This document shows positions 50,751 to 62,524 of a stretch of 64,000 nucleotides of DNA, in pieces. Numbering within the stretch: the first letter of the stretch is position 1; every line of letters starts with the position of its first letter. The DNA is from Physcia stellaris. Lineage: Eukaryota; Ascomycota; Lecanoromycetes; Caliciales; Physciaceae. The stretch spans positions 558,001 to 622,000 of the forward strand of contig JABSSW010000005.1 of NCBI GenBank assembly GCA_018902385.1. Reading direction: 5' to 3'. The translations under genes and the position numbers were made by a program. The notes below the pieces were generated by a model that saw only the letters and a program-made list of their open reading frames with translations, was not told the DNA's origin and searched no databases.

Positions 50751-52372
50751 TTTCGTTGCGCAAAAAAAAAATTTGTCGAAATTTACAAACGATATCGATG
50801 TTATCGTTCGAATCACGAAAAAAAAAATTGCATTTTAATTGAAATTATGAATTTTGCGCAATGATTTCGTCACGTTTGAAACGTCAAAAAAAATAATAAA
50901 AATTTGTTTCGTAATACACATCAATTAAAAAAATTTTATTGCAAAAAAAAAAATATCGCGTTGATACACAAATTCGATTTTAAAAATCGTTATAATTTGA
51001 AAATATCATTACGTCGATTGAATTTTTCAAAATACGATCAAAATTCAACAAATAAATGTGTAATTTACAAAAAAAATTTGCATTTAAATTGAATTGTTTG
51101 AAAACAAAATGAAATATTTCAATTCGTAATTTTTGAAAATTTGTTTTTGTTTAATATCAAAACAAACATTTTTTTCAATAAAATGTGTGTAAAATATCAA
51201 ATGAAATGAAAACAATAAACATTAACAATTGCGTGTCAAAAAATGAAAAACAACGATCGTGAAAATTCATTTGATTTGAATTAATAATCGACATGCAAAT
51301 TCATTTTTTTTCAATGATTTCAATGTTTGTTTCGTTTTTTCGAATTTGATTTTTTGAATTGTGAATACATTTTTCATTTCATTTGATATTTCACAAATTA
51401 ATTTTCAAAAATCGTTCAAATTTGCAAAATTTTGATTTTTTCATTTCATATTTCACAAATCAATTTTTGAATTTTGTTTGAATTTGCAAAAAAAAATTGT
51501 TTAAATTTGCAAAATTTTGATTTTCATTTGATATTTCATAATTCAATTTTCAAAAATTGCGTAAATTTACAAAATTTTGATTTGTTTATGTTTTATTAAT
51601 GAATTTCAAATCAACAATGATATTCGTAAAAACATTCGTAAAATCAACATTCGTAATGACAATCGAACGTCGTATCAATGTTTTTTTGAAATGAATAAAT
51701 CAACGTTTAATGATTCAATTCAATGTTTTCAAACATATCGACGAATTGAAACATTTTTTGAAACACAAAACACGCGACATAAATGTTGAAAATTTGATAC
51801 GAAATGTTCGAAATTTTGTCATGATTATGTGTCATGAAATAAAACGTTTTATGACGAATTTTTATCAATTGATAAAAAAATTATCAATAAATCGTTCGAA
51901 ATTGCAAAACGATCGTTGAACGTTAATGAAAAAAAAAACAACGATTTTTCGTTTTGAAAAAAAACGAAAATTTCGAACAAAAAAAAAATTAAAACAATTT
52001 TGAAATTTCGACAACGTGAAACAAATGATGTTATCGCACGCATTTGCAAAAATTTTGAACGTTTTTAACAATGTCGCAAAACAATATTCGAATGTCGAAC
52101 GAATACGTTCAATGATGAAAAACGCAATAATGAACAAATTGAATATTTTTGAAAATTCAAAAAAACGAAAAAATTCAAATATTTCAATCAAAAATTTAAT
52201 TCAAATTTTAAAAAAAATTACGACAATGCAACATTTTTTACGACAAATTTTTTGTCACAATTGAATTTGATACGAACAAATCGCGAATTAAAATATAAAT
52301 TTAACGATTTTTTCATTACAAATCGTGCAAAAACATTGTTCAATATTTTTAACGTTTTTTCGAAATTTTTTT

Positions 52373-52530
52373 ACGTTTTATCGAACGTTTCGTTTCGATC
52401 GTTTAACGAATCAACAATTTCAACATTTTTTTTTCGTTCACAAATCGCATTCATCAACGTTTTATCGTACGTTGAATTTCGATCGATCAACGAATCGACA
52501 ATTTCAACATTTTTTTTTTTTTTTTCGTTT
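52373..52530. repeat. Two-copy 84-bp tandem repeat
   Basis: Units start at 52,373 and 52,457 (ACGTTTTATCG), each ending in CAATTTCAACA and a long T run. They lie inside a Phe-rich open frame that is best read as low-complexity sequence. Confidence 0.75.
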
Positions 52531-53677
52531 ACATATTTTATTTCGACGTTTTTTCGAATATTTCGATCGTTTTTTCGAAAATCAAACAATTTTGACATTT
52601 TTCGATCATCAAACAATTTTGACATTTTTTCATCATGCACGAATTTCATTTTTTTCAATTTTCGTGTTTTTCGCGATTTTTCGTGTTTTCGTGTTTTTCA
52701 TGTTTTTTTCGATTTTTCGTGTTTTCGTTTTTTTCACGATTTTTAATGTTTTCGCACAAACATCAACATCGAAAAATTTAATGAACATCGAAAAAAAAAA
52801 TTCAATGAACATCGAAAAAAAATCTCAATCGAAATTTAAAAAATTTAAACGAAATTTCACGTATAAAACGTTTCACAAATTCAACAAAATCAACATGAAA
52901 AAATCAAATCAATTATCAAATTTTTTCACATCGTTCAAATCGACTGTAAAATCGAAAAATTCAATTACGAATTCGTCGTCATATTTCAAATTTTCAATCA
53001 TGATTTCAATGAAATTTAATATAAATTTCGAAATTATTAAAATGTACGCGAAATCGAATTGAATAAAAAACATAAAAAAAAAATTTTGTGAACATAAATA
53101 ACGTATACAATTGATTTATAAACATTTTCGACGTTTGAAACATGTTTTTAAATAAATTAAAAATGTATCGATATTATGCGTTTATCATTCAAAAATAATT
53201 CGAACGCGAATGATTTGAAAATTGTATACATTCGATTTTACAACAAATTGTACGCACGAATTTTTTGTTGTACAAAACGATAATATGTTTACGATTGAAT
53301 TATAATCATCGTTTAATGTCGTATTCAATGAATATGCGTTTCGCGTTGTTCGATAATGCAATTGAATTTCGAAATTTAAATCGAAATGCGCAATTGTTAT
53401 TCGATGAAAAAAATTTTGATTGTTATTCGACATCAATAACATTCACAAAAAAAACGACAATAATAATTTTTTTTTGTTGACAAAAATTTATAAAAATTTT
53501 GAAAAATGATGCGATCGATTGAAAAATCGAAAATTGTTAAAAAAAAATCGTATCAATTTTTATTATCGCAACAATTTTATTGACGAAAATATAAAAAATT
53601 TCGAAACAACGTGATTTTTTTGTCATGCAAAAATTGAATTCATTCGAATTTTTTTTTTCAAATTTTATATGAATCAA

Positions 53678-53795
53678 AAAATTCAACGAACACAAAATTG
53701 ATAACAATGTATTTTATGTTGATGACAAAAAATGACAAAAACGAATTCGAAATTTCGAATTGCGACAATGTCACAAAAATCGTTGTTTGTCACAT
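53678..53795 (+). repeat. Inverted-copy segment, partner of 44,243-44,370
   Basis: See the partner entry; orientation is opposite and the two lie about 9.4 kb apart. Similarity stops at both edges, so they are not clearly terminal repeats of one element. Confidence 0.65.
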
Positions 53796-55202
53796 GTCGT
53801 TAAAAAAATCAATCAATTTTTTTGCAAATATGCGCAAAATGTATTTATCAATTCACGAAAATTTTTTTGTTGCAATGTCGTTGAACAATGATATCGTTAT
53901 TGAACAAATTTTGTTCGAACGCATGAATTAAAACAATGCGAAAACGATGTTTGAATTACGAAAATTGTTCAATAAAAATTCGTTCGTTTTCGAAAATTAT
54001 ATTCAAATTTGAAAATTTTTAATTTTGATTCGAATGAAATATTGTTATATTGATATCAAAATCGTCGAAATGAAAATGTTCGAAAAAAAAATCGTATTGA
54101 AAACAATAATTCAATTAGAAATCAAATGTACATAAAATCAAACGTATTTTAAACAATGATTTACGAATACGTTTATCAATACGTGCGTGCAATTACATCG
54201 ATGTCATTTCGTAAATTTTTCATGACATATGTATTTGATTTTATTAACGTATTTAAATTTTGTCGTGTATTATGTTCATTTGATTTTTAATTGTGTTCGT
54301 TGTCACGAAAAAAAAATTACAATAAACAAATGTTTGAAAAATTAAATCAAAAATTTTTCAATGATTTCAAAAACAAAAACAAAAACAAATTTGTGATTAA
54401 AATTAAATCATTTTTGAAATTTCGTGAAAATTCAAATCACAACGAATTTGACATGTGATTTATTTAAATATCGATCAATTATTTGTTAAAAATTTGACAA
54501 TGAACGAAAAAATGAAAATTTGTTTTTGTTTTTCGAAATTTTTTTGCACATTGTTGATTCATTTACATCAATGATGTTATTTCATTTAACATGAATTATT
54601 TGACATTCGAAAATTGTTTGCATAATCAAACATTAAATTTTTTTTTTGTCATTTTTTTTACGATAAAAATTAAAATTAATTATCAACATCAATTAAATTG
54701 AACGTATTTTTTGAAAACAACATGAAACGAACGAATATAAACGATGATCGATGCGATAATCAAAATTAATTGTCAATTCAAAAAACGAAAATAAACAAAT
54801 CATGTTTGCATGCGTTTTGATGTGACATTATAACGTCGTGACAACAAATGTTTTTCGATAATTGAAAATTTGATTTCGACATGAAATGTTTGAAATCGAT
54901 TACAATTTTTTGATGTTATGTTTTATGAATTCGATATTAATTCAAATATTATGTAAAAAAATCAAAAACGTTAAAAGTTGATTTCAAACGTTTCAAACGT
55001 TTTGATTTCAAAATTTCGATCAATCATTTCGATTTCGAATCGATAAAAAAGCGACAACGTCATCAACGAATAATGTTTAAAAAAGTTCGTTGTCGATTCG
55101 TGAACGTCAAACACGTGAATTTCATAAAATTTCGATTTCGTTGAAAAAAATAATGTAACGATGCAAATCGAAATCGAATAAACAATTTGCAATAATTCAA
55201 AT

Positions 55203-55499
55203 TGTAAAACATTCAAAATTCAAATTTGCAAACAATGCGAATCGAATTTCGTCGAGCAAATTCGAAACATCAAATCGATTACATCGCGAAACGAACAATT
55301 TCGATTTGCAATTAGCAAAATTCACATTTCGAATATCGCATGAATATTCATGCGCGAAAATTTGCGAATTCGTACAATTCAACAAATTAATTGTTTATAT
55401 AATTGAAAGTTTGCAAAACAATTAATTCAGCAATTATTAATTTAGTCATACAATCGTCTTTGCTATACATTTTTGATGTCACATTTTTTGAATTTTACA
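55203..55499 (+). repeat. 5' LTR of the third element
   Basis: Tips TGTAAAA and TTTTACA. Keeps a few ApG and CpT sites between about 55,390 and 55,470. Confidence 0.9.
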
Positions 55500-58264
55500 T
55501 TTTAATAATTATCATAATCATCAGATTAACATCATTCGTGTATAATTACAGTCAAACAATTCAATAATTGAACGTGTTACGTTTTCGACGCTCGATTTGA
55601 ACGAGAAATCGATTTTACAAAAATTTGAACGAAAAACAAACAAAAACAATGTCGTGAAATTCGAAAAATTTATATTATACAATTAAATATCGCATTCATG
55701 ATTGATTATGTTGTTTTGTTATCATGTATTGTTCAATCTAAAAAGCAAATTCGAATTTGAAAAAATTGAAAATTTGAAAACAAAATTTCAAAAACAAATT
55801 ATTTCAATACAACGAGTTTTCGCAACGAATTTACACAAATAATTTCAATCGTTCGATTTCGTTCACGTTTTCAACGACATGCGCGAATCGTTTCAAATTT
55901 TCGATTATTCTCAACAGTAACGACAAATCAAAAATATTAAAATTATTGAAAAAATTTGCGCAATTTGTTAAAATTTTTATGCGAAATGAATTTCATTCAA
56001 ATCATCGAAAAATTATTCGAAAACAACGATTCAAATCATTTTATTTTCATTGCAAAACATAAAAAATTAAAATATCAATATATTTTCAAAATTAAATCAA
56101 ATCAATTGCAACAAAAATTTGAAACAAAACATTTTGAAAAAAAAATCACATGACGTTTTCAATGAATACAATGATTTTCAAAACGAAAATCGCGATAAAA
56201 AAATTACGTTTGATAAAATTAATAAAAAGTCAATCAAAATATATTGTATCGTTGACGTTTCGACAACGTGAATCGTCAATGCAACAAACAAAATCGTATT
56301 TGAAATGCAAAAAATTTCATATTGTTTCATAAAAAAAATGTTAATTTTTCAAAAATTGATCAAAAAAAAAACAATTATTGAATTATTTAACAATTGAATC
56401 AATTGATTATTTTCAAACAAATCGTATAAAAAATTGTTCAACAAACAATAAACAATAATTTCAATGAATTTTTCGCGACGAATTCTGCTGACGTTGTCAT
56501 CAAACGTTGTCGCAAGAAATTTTGCATGACTAATTGCAATAAAAAAATCAATTTGAAAAATAATATTTTTATTGAAATCAAAACAATTTCATTTCAAATT
56601 TTTAATCAATAAAATGTGATTTTAATCAATTCGCAATTCGAATTATTGACGTTTATTTCGTACGAATATAAATTTCGAATAAAAACAATCGCAAATGTTT
56701 TTAAAAATTGATTTGAATTATTTTATTTCGTGAAATTGTTTTCGAACAACAAAATCAAAATAAATATATCGATCAAATTCGATTTTGACATTTTTTATTT
56801 CAAATTTTTTCATCATAAGTCGTATCGAACACATGAAGTCGAAAAAATCAATCGATTTTATTATTTATAATCAAAATAAAATTTTCGATGTATTCGTACG
56901 AATACATCGTAACGAAAATACGATTTCACATGAAACGCAATTTGAACAATGAATTCGTATTGATTCAATTTTATCGAAAATCGAAAACATATGCAAAAAT
57001 ATCGACAATGAAATTCGTGAATCGTCGAAATCATGAATCGAATGAATTTTGAATTTAACGAACATACAAATCGTTCGATGAATACGCAACGAATTTGACG
57101 AACATGCAAAATATTTGACGAATTCGCAATAAATTATGAACATGCAATAAATTATTGCAATAAAATTTGCAATTGAACAAAAAATTATTTTATAATTTTA
57201 TTTATTTTTTATTGAAAAATGATTAACAATATTGAAAATTTATTTGAACAAATGTTTAAAAAATGATTTTATCAAATTTTTCAATTTTTACATTTTCATT
57301 TGATTATTATCGTTCGACGAAAACGTCAATTTTATTATATGATTGTTCGACGACAATTTTACATTTACACAAATTAAAAAATGTAACGAAATTTTCAAAC
57401 AATTTTCGTTTATGTGAATTATTCGATTTTATCGTTTAACGAAATTACAAATTTTTATATGATTGAAACATGTGACATGCGACAAATTTCGCACAAAACA
57501 AAATACAAACGTCAAACGTCGTTGACGTCGTTAAAACAAATTGTTGAATATATCGTTTATTTTTTGTTTTGTTAATTCGTTTGTAAAATAAATTTTTGAC
57601 GAAATGTTTAAATTTATACGTTATAATGTATTCGAACAAAAATTATACATTTCACGAATTATCGTTCAGATTCGTTTTTTTTCAAAATGTGCAAACGCAA
57701 AAACAGAAAAAACTTTCTCGTTTTCTCGATGAATGTGCAAATGTAACAACATAAATTATTATACAAAAAATGTTCGACGCAAATCAAAAATTTCAATAAA
57801 TTTGATTTCTGAATTTCAATGTTAAAAAATTCAACAAGATTTCGTAAATCAAAATCAAAACAAAAAATTATCGATAAATAATTTTTTTAATTTTCGAAAT
57901 AATTTTTCAAATTCGCATCGACGAAACGCATTTTTGCAAATTTTTGAAAACATTTATTTTGTATCAAATCAATTTGATTAAATCGTTTGCGTGAAAATCG
58001 ACGTTTCAAACAAAATAATAATTTATTTTTCAACGAAAATGATTTTTGCAATGCAAAAAATTTACAAAAATTTTGATCATAATATCATCGAAATTTCAAC
58101 AAATACAAACGATTCAATAAAAAAAATCATTGAAAAAAAAAAAAATTCAAAAACAATTATCAATTTGACGTATTTGCGACGATTTTTGCAAACAAATCGA
58201 TCAATTCGAATTTGTTAAATAAAAAAATCAATATTTTTTTTAAATCGTTTCGATGCGATCAAAC

Positions 58265-58296
<32 letters not shown>

Positions 58297-58509
58297 ATGT
58301 TTTACGAAAAATTTTCAATTGAAAAAAATATTTCGTGTTCGAATAATTTTCAAAAAAAAAAAAAAAAATTCGATCGATTTTTAATAACGAAAAATTAATT
58401 TTTCGAAATGATTTCGTTTTTGTTTTCGATTGTGCATCAAACGTGATCGTCGATAAATAAAAAACAATAATATTGAATAATCATCGATTTTTTAATCGAT
58501 CAACGAAAT

Positions 58510-58725
58510 GATTGTACGAAAACATATTCAAAAACATATACATGTGACGATAAAATTATTGATAATTTTGTCGAATTGATTTGTTCATTGCGTAATAATA
58601 TTGATAATGCGCGAATTTTCGAATTTGATTAATGAATAATTGAACAAAAACATATTCAAAAATTTGAAATAAAAAAAACATATGATGACGATAAAATTAT
58701 TGATATTTTTGTCGAATTGATTCGT
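58510..58725. repeat. Two-copy imperfect repeat inside the third element
   Basis: The phrases AAAACATATTCAAAAA and ACGATAAAATTATTGAT plus TTGTCGAATTGATT occur in the same order at about 58,518-58,583 and 58,647-58,722. Degenerate. Confidence 0.65.
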
Positions 58726-60799
58726 CGATTGTCGAAAATTTTTGCAATTGTGAAACAAAAATTAATTATTTTGATATAATCACGTTCGTATTGATAAAAA
58801 CAAACGAAATATTATGACACGCGAATTATTTGTACGTTTCGTGAAAATAAAAAAACGTTTTTGTAAAACATGACGATTTTTGATCAAATTTTCGATATGA
58901 AACGCATTTGATCGAACATTTTGATGAAAAATATTTCAAAACATATGTGATCGAATCAAACAAACGAAATAATTCATTGAACATCGAACACGATTCAAAC
59001 ATGCAAATACGATTCAAAAAATTTGAACATGTAAACAAAAAAAATACGATAAAATCGCAAATTGCGAAACATATAAATCGTTACAAACGTTTCGTCAAAA
59101 TTAAATGTATATTTTTTCATATAATGCGACAAATCGAAAGCGAAATATAAATCAATTGTTATGACATTTCGTTCGAATTGAAACATACGAAAAATCAAAT
59201 CACGAACATGCAATCACGATTGCAAATTGCGAAATATATAATCGTCGCAAACATTTCGTCAAAATTTGAACATGTGAATAAGAATAAATATGTCACGAAC
59301 ATGCAAGCATTTCGTCATATTTTAACATGTGCGCAAAATCATAAATTGCAAAATATAAAATCGTTGCAAACATTTTGACAAAATCATGACATGCGAACAT
59401 GAATCAAAAATGTGCAACAAACATTTCGTCATAAATTACACGATAAATTATCGTTTTAATTCAACGAAAATTGATATGAATTAATTTTATATGAATTTCA
59501 TAACAAATTAAACGCACAAACACAAAATTTTATAATTTTTTTCGTCGTACAAAACACAACGTCGATACAATTTCGAACGTCACATAAAACGATTGACGAT
59601 TAATGAAAAATTTGAAATTTGTTTTTGAAACACGCATAATTCAATAAAAATATCATCGTTCAAAATTTTGTCGAAATTTTTTAAAATTAAATCAAATTTG
59701 TAAGCAAATGCGCGAAAAATACGTTATATTGTTAAATATGCATAATTCAAAATTCAAAAATAATGAATCAAACAAAAATGCAAAAAAAACAATATCAAAA
59801 TATTCAAAAATGAATTTTTTCGCATAAATAATCGTTTTGTTTTTTGAAAAAATTCAATTTAAAAAAAAAAAAATTCGTTAAAATTTACATATCAATTTAT
59901 AAAATATCGACATTGACAAAAAAATAATCACGAAAAAATGATCAAATTATGTCGAACGATCAAATTTCGAACAAATCGTACAACGAAAACGTATTTGAAA
60001 ATCAACAACACAACGAATACAATTTTTCAATAATACAATTGATTCGAAAACAATTCAATATCATGTCGCGTTCAAACGTTTTGCAAATATAATTTTTTTG
60101 ACAAAATAATTGATTCGAACAATTATGTCATTTCGACATTCGACATTCGACATTCATGTCACGATTTTGTGTTGTTTATTGTTTAAAATTTACGACGCAT
60201 GAAAAATTAAATCGTGTCAAAAACATTTTCAAAAATTATTGTTCGATTTAATTAAATGTTGAACATTGTGAATGTGAAATGAAACGAATACAAAAAATCG
60301 AAAAAATTTCGAAATTTGATGTATTGAATGCGATCGCGATTACGACGTTTTTCGCGTTTAATTTTTTCGTCAATTCATCGATTTCGACATATGAAAAAAA
60401 AAATAAAAAAATATAAATTGATTCAAATTCAAATTTCATTGTCACACAATTAATTGTCAATCATCAAATCGAAAATTGTGAATTGTACGAAATCAAATTT
60501 TCGATTTTGAAAGCAACAGACAGTTGAATCATCAAATCATGCTTTTTTTGAATCATTCACGAAAATGATTTTCAAATTTTTATCGCAAATTGACTAAAAA
60601 TCGAAAAAAATGATATTCGATGCGAAAATCACGATCACAATAATCTTTCAAATCATAAAATTTTGAATGCGAAAATCGCGATTACAACGATTTTTCAAAT
60701 TTTATGAATGAAACATACACACACAAACTCAGAATTTCTGCTGCAAAACATATGAAAAAAAATCATTTCAAAAAATTTCGATGCTAAAAAGAAAGCGCG

Positions 60800-61096
60800 T
60801 GTAAAATATTCAAAATTCAAATTTGCAAACAATGCGAATCGAATTTCGTCAAACAAATTCGAAACATCAAATCGATTACATCGCGAAACGAGCAATTTCG
60901 ATTTGCAATTAACAAAATTCACATTTCGAATATCGCATGAATATTCATGCGCGAAAATTTGCGAATTCGTACAATTCAACAAATTAATTGTTTATATAAT
61001 TGAAAATTTGCAAGACAGTTAATTCAGCAATTATTAATTTAATCATACTATTGTTTCTGCTATACATTTCTGATGTCACATTTCTTGAATTTTACA
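60800..61096 (+). repeat. 3' LTR of the third element
   Basis: Partner of 55,203-55,499. It and the sequence just left of it (60,500-60,800) keep noticeably more ApG and CpT than the rest of the block. Confidence 0.9.
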
Positions 61097-61820
61097 CAAA
61101 TCAAAAACGAAAAATCGATTGTTCGACATTGATGTTCAAATTTTAATGAACAAATTTCGATATATTCGTCGAACGATGTAATCAGAAAAATTGCATAAAT
61201 TTCAATTCGAAAATTTTAAAAGTTAAAAATAAATCATGTATTAACGATATGCGATAATCGTTGAAAATTTCGATAAAAAATCGTCAAATACATAATAAAT
61301 CACGAATTTTGCTTTTGATGAAACAACGATTCGTTTGAATATCAAAAACATGCAATTTTAATTTTAATCAATTGATGCAAATAAATCAATTTTTTTGAAA
61401 AAAGAAATTTTACGAAATCAATAAAGTTTTTCGTCGTTTGTTTCGTCAAAAAATTTGATCGATTTGATATTTTATTTTTGAACGTTTGCGTATCACGACG
61501 AGCGATAAAATTAAAAATTTATTGTAATATCATGAATCGTGTTTGAATAAACGTAATTATTGATTAATCAAACAAAAACAATAAATTTGCAAAAACAAAT
61601 AAATATAAAATGTTGAAATTGCAAATAATATGCAGACGTCAAAATTTAAATCACGTTAATTTCGAAATTGAATTAAAATATAATTCGTTTATTTCGACAT
61701 ATTTATTCGATCACAAATCATAAAATCTATTTGTCAAATCTATTTGTCAAACATGTTCGTAACACGTTATTATTCAACGATAATAAACATAAATTAAAAA
61801 TTTTAATAAATATTAATAGA
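61097..61820. other. Right margin of the AT-rich block
   Basis: AT-rich with partly relaxed CpY depletion. A segment at about 61,631-61,770 resembles 45,351-45,505 in the same orientation, including ACATGTTCGTAACA. No gene. Confidence 0.5.
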
Positions 61821-62524
61821 TCGTGTAATTCTCGTGAATGTTTGCTCTTCGAAGAAGATCGATACTGGGACCGATACTGATCGACGAGGTCTGCGAGCTC
61901 TCCTGATGGTGCACTGGCAGATCGAGAGAATTCTAATTGTCCATATTATCCGATGAATCTATTTCTCACCCGATCACCCTATTTTGATCTGACGAAGAAA
62001 GACCATCATGAGACTGCTGTCTCCTAGCAGCGCGAAGCTGTACAGGCTGGCGAATGCGAAATAGCATGCATCTATGGCAGAAGGTCGAGGGTTAGCAACG
62101 CTGAGTTCGTTGTTGGCTTTGGTGACCTTTCTGGGCTTTGTTGTGGTTCTCCGGGCTCAGAATTTGTCCGCCAAGGGATCGAAGGAGATACTAGGTCTGC
62201 AAAGGGGGGAGATATTGTAGTTCAAGGCATTCATCGCGGAATACCCCTAGATGTTAGATGTCCGCGCCGATGCGGAGTTTGATTTCCTTTTTCGGCCAAT
62301 CCGTCGGCACCTCGGTCCGCTCTACTTTCCACAGCGCTAGGCTCTACGGGCCGCCAACAATATCAACGACACCCGCAGAGTGCTCCGACAGCGACCTTTT
62401 TCAGTCATACTCTGTTCTGGTGGCGATACTCGATATGCTATACTATAGACATGATCGGAAAACACGGACAGGCATGCGGCAGCGGTCAGCTTTTAAAGTG
62501 AGATGGGAGAATGATATTCTCGAC
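61821..62524. other. Intergenic after the block
   Basis: Composition returns to normal within a few tens of bases. No gene recognised; the open frame 62,258-62,704 on the plus strand overlaps the reductase gene and has no supporting features. It holds the 3' region of the reductase gene. Confidence 0.45.

Larger units (their letters stand above)
43725..55202. other. AT-rich mosaic of unrecognised sequence and tandem repeats
   Basis: 11.5 kb of CpY-depleted DNA without a host gene. It holds several local tandem repeats (listed separately) and an inverted pair of similar segments. Open frames such as 51,710-51,919 and 52,016-52,264 look coding-like in composition (Lys/Asn/Ile-rich) but I cannot assign them. 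A minus-strand stretch at 48,084-48,287 faintly resembles part of a Plavaka/CACTA-type transposase (a RDCIKILKFFMKHEF phrase), too weak to call. Confidence 0.5.
55203..61096 (+). mobile_element. Third fossil LTR element, Gypsy-related, possibly non-autonomous
   Basis: 5,894 bp with 297-bp LTRs and a perfect 5-bp target duplication CAAAT (55,198-55,202 and 61,097-61,101). The LTR is distantly like that of the first Gypsy (shared ATACATTTCTGATGTCA-type stretch), and about 200 bp near 60,174-60,390 matches 28,669-28,880 of that element, so they are kin. I recognise no reverse transcriptase or integrase inside; it is either a derivative without pol or mutated past recognition. Broken throughout. 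LTRs differ by about 5%, mostly at ApG/CpT-type sites. Several imperfect internal repeats occur (for example 58,510-58,725 and 59,050-59,400). Confidence 0.82.
16893..61820. other. 45-kb AT-rich, heavily mutated retroelement block
   Basis: From about 16,990 to 61,800, apart from 30,969-33,473, almost every C is followed by A or G and almost every G is preceded by T or C. CpT, CpC, ApG and GpG are nearly missing; CpG and CpA are common. For example, in 24,961-25,080 I find no CpT, CpC, ApG or GpG. The pattern fits dense C-to-T change on both strands at C before a pyrimidine. All recognisable content is broken retroelements; there is no host gene. Similar islands in ascomycetes come from RIP, but there the favoured site is CpA. 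Confidence 0.9.

Noticed and set aside
52325-53062. Open frame of 245 codons in the AT-rich mosaic
   Set aside because: Phe/Asn/Lys-rich low-complexity product spanning a tandem repeat, in CpY-depleted DNA with no domain; not a credible host gene.
58266-58295. Poly-A tract as a LINE/SINE tail
   Set aside because: No reverse transcriptase of LINE type and no short element or target duplication next to it; A/T runs are common in this block.
16990-61800. Mitochondrial or AT-rich bacterial/protist contamination
   Set aside because: The block holds fungal retroelement domains, is joined to fungal genes on both sides, and the left element crosses the composition boundary.
16990-61800. Classical CpA-type RIP
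   Set aside because: CpA and TpG are plentiful while CpT, CpC, ApG and GpG are missing, the opposite of the expected loss.
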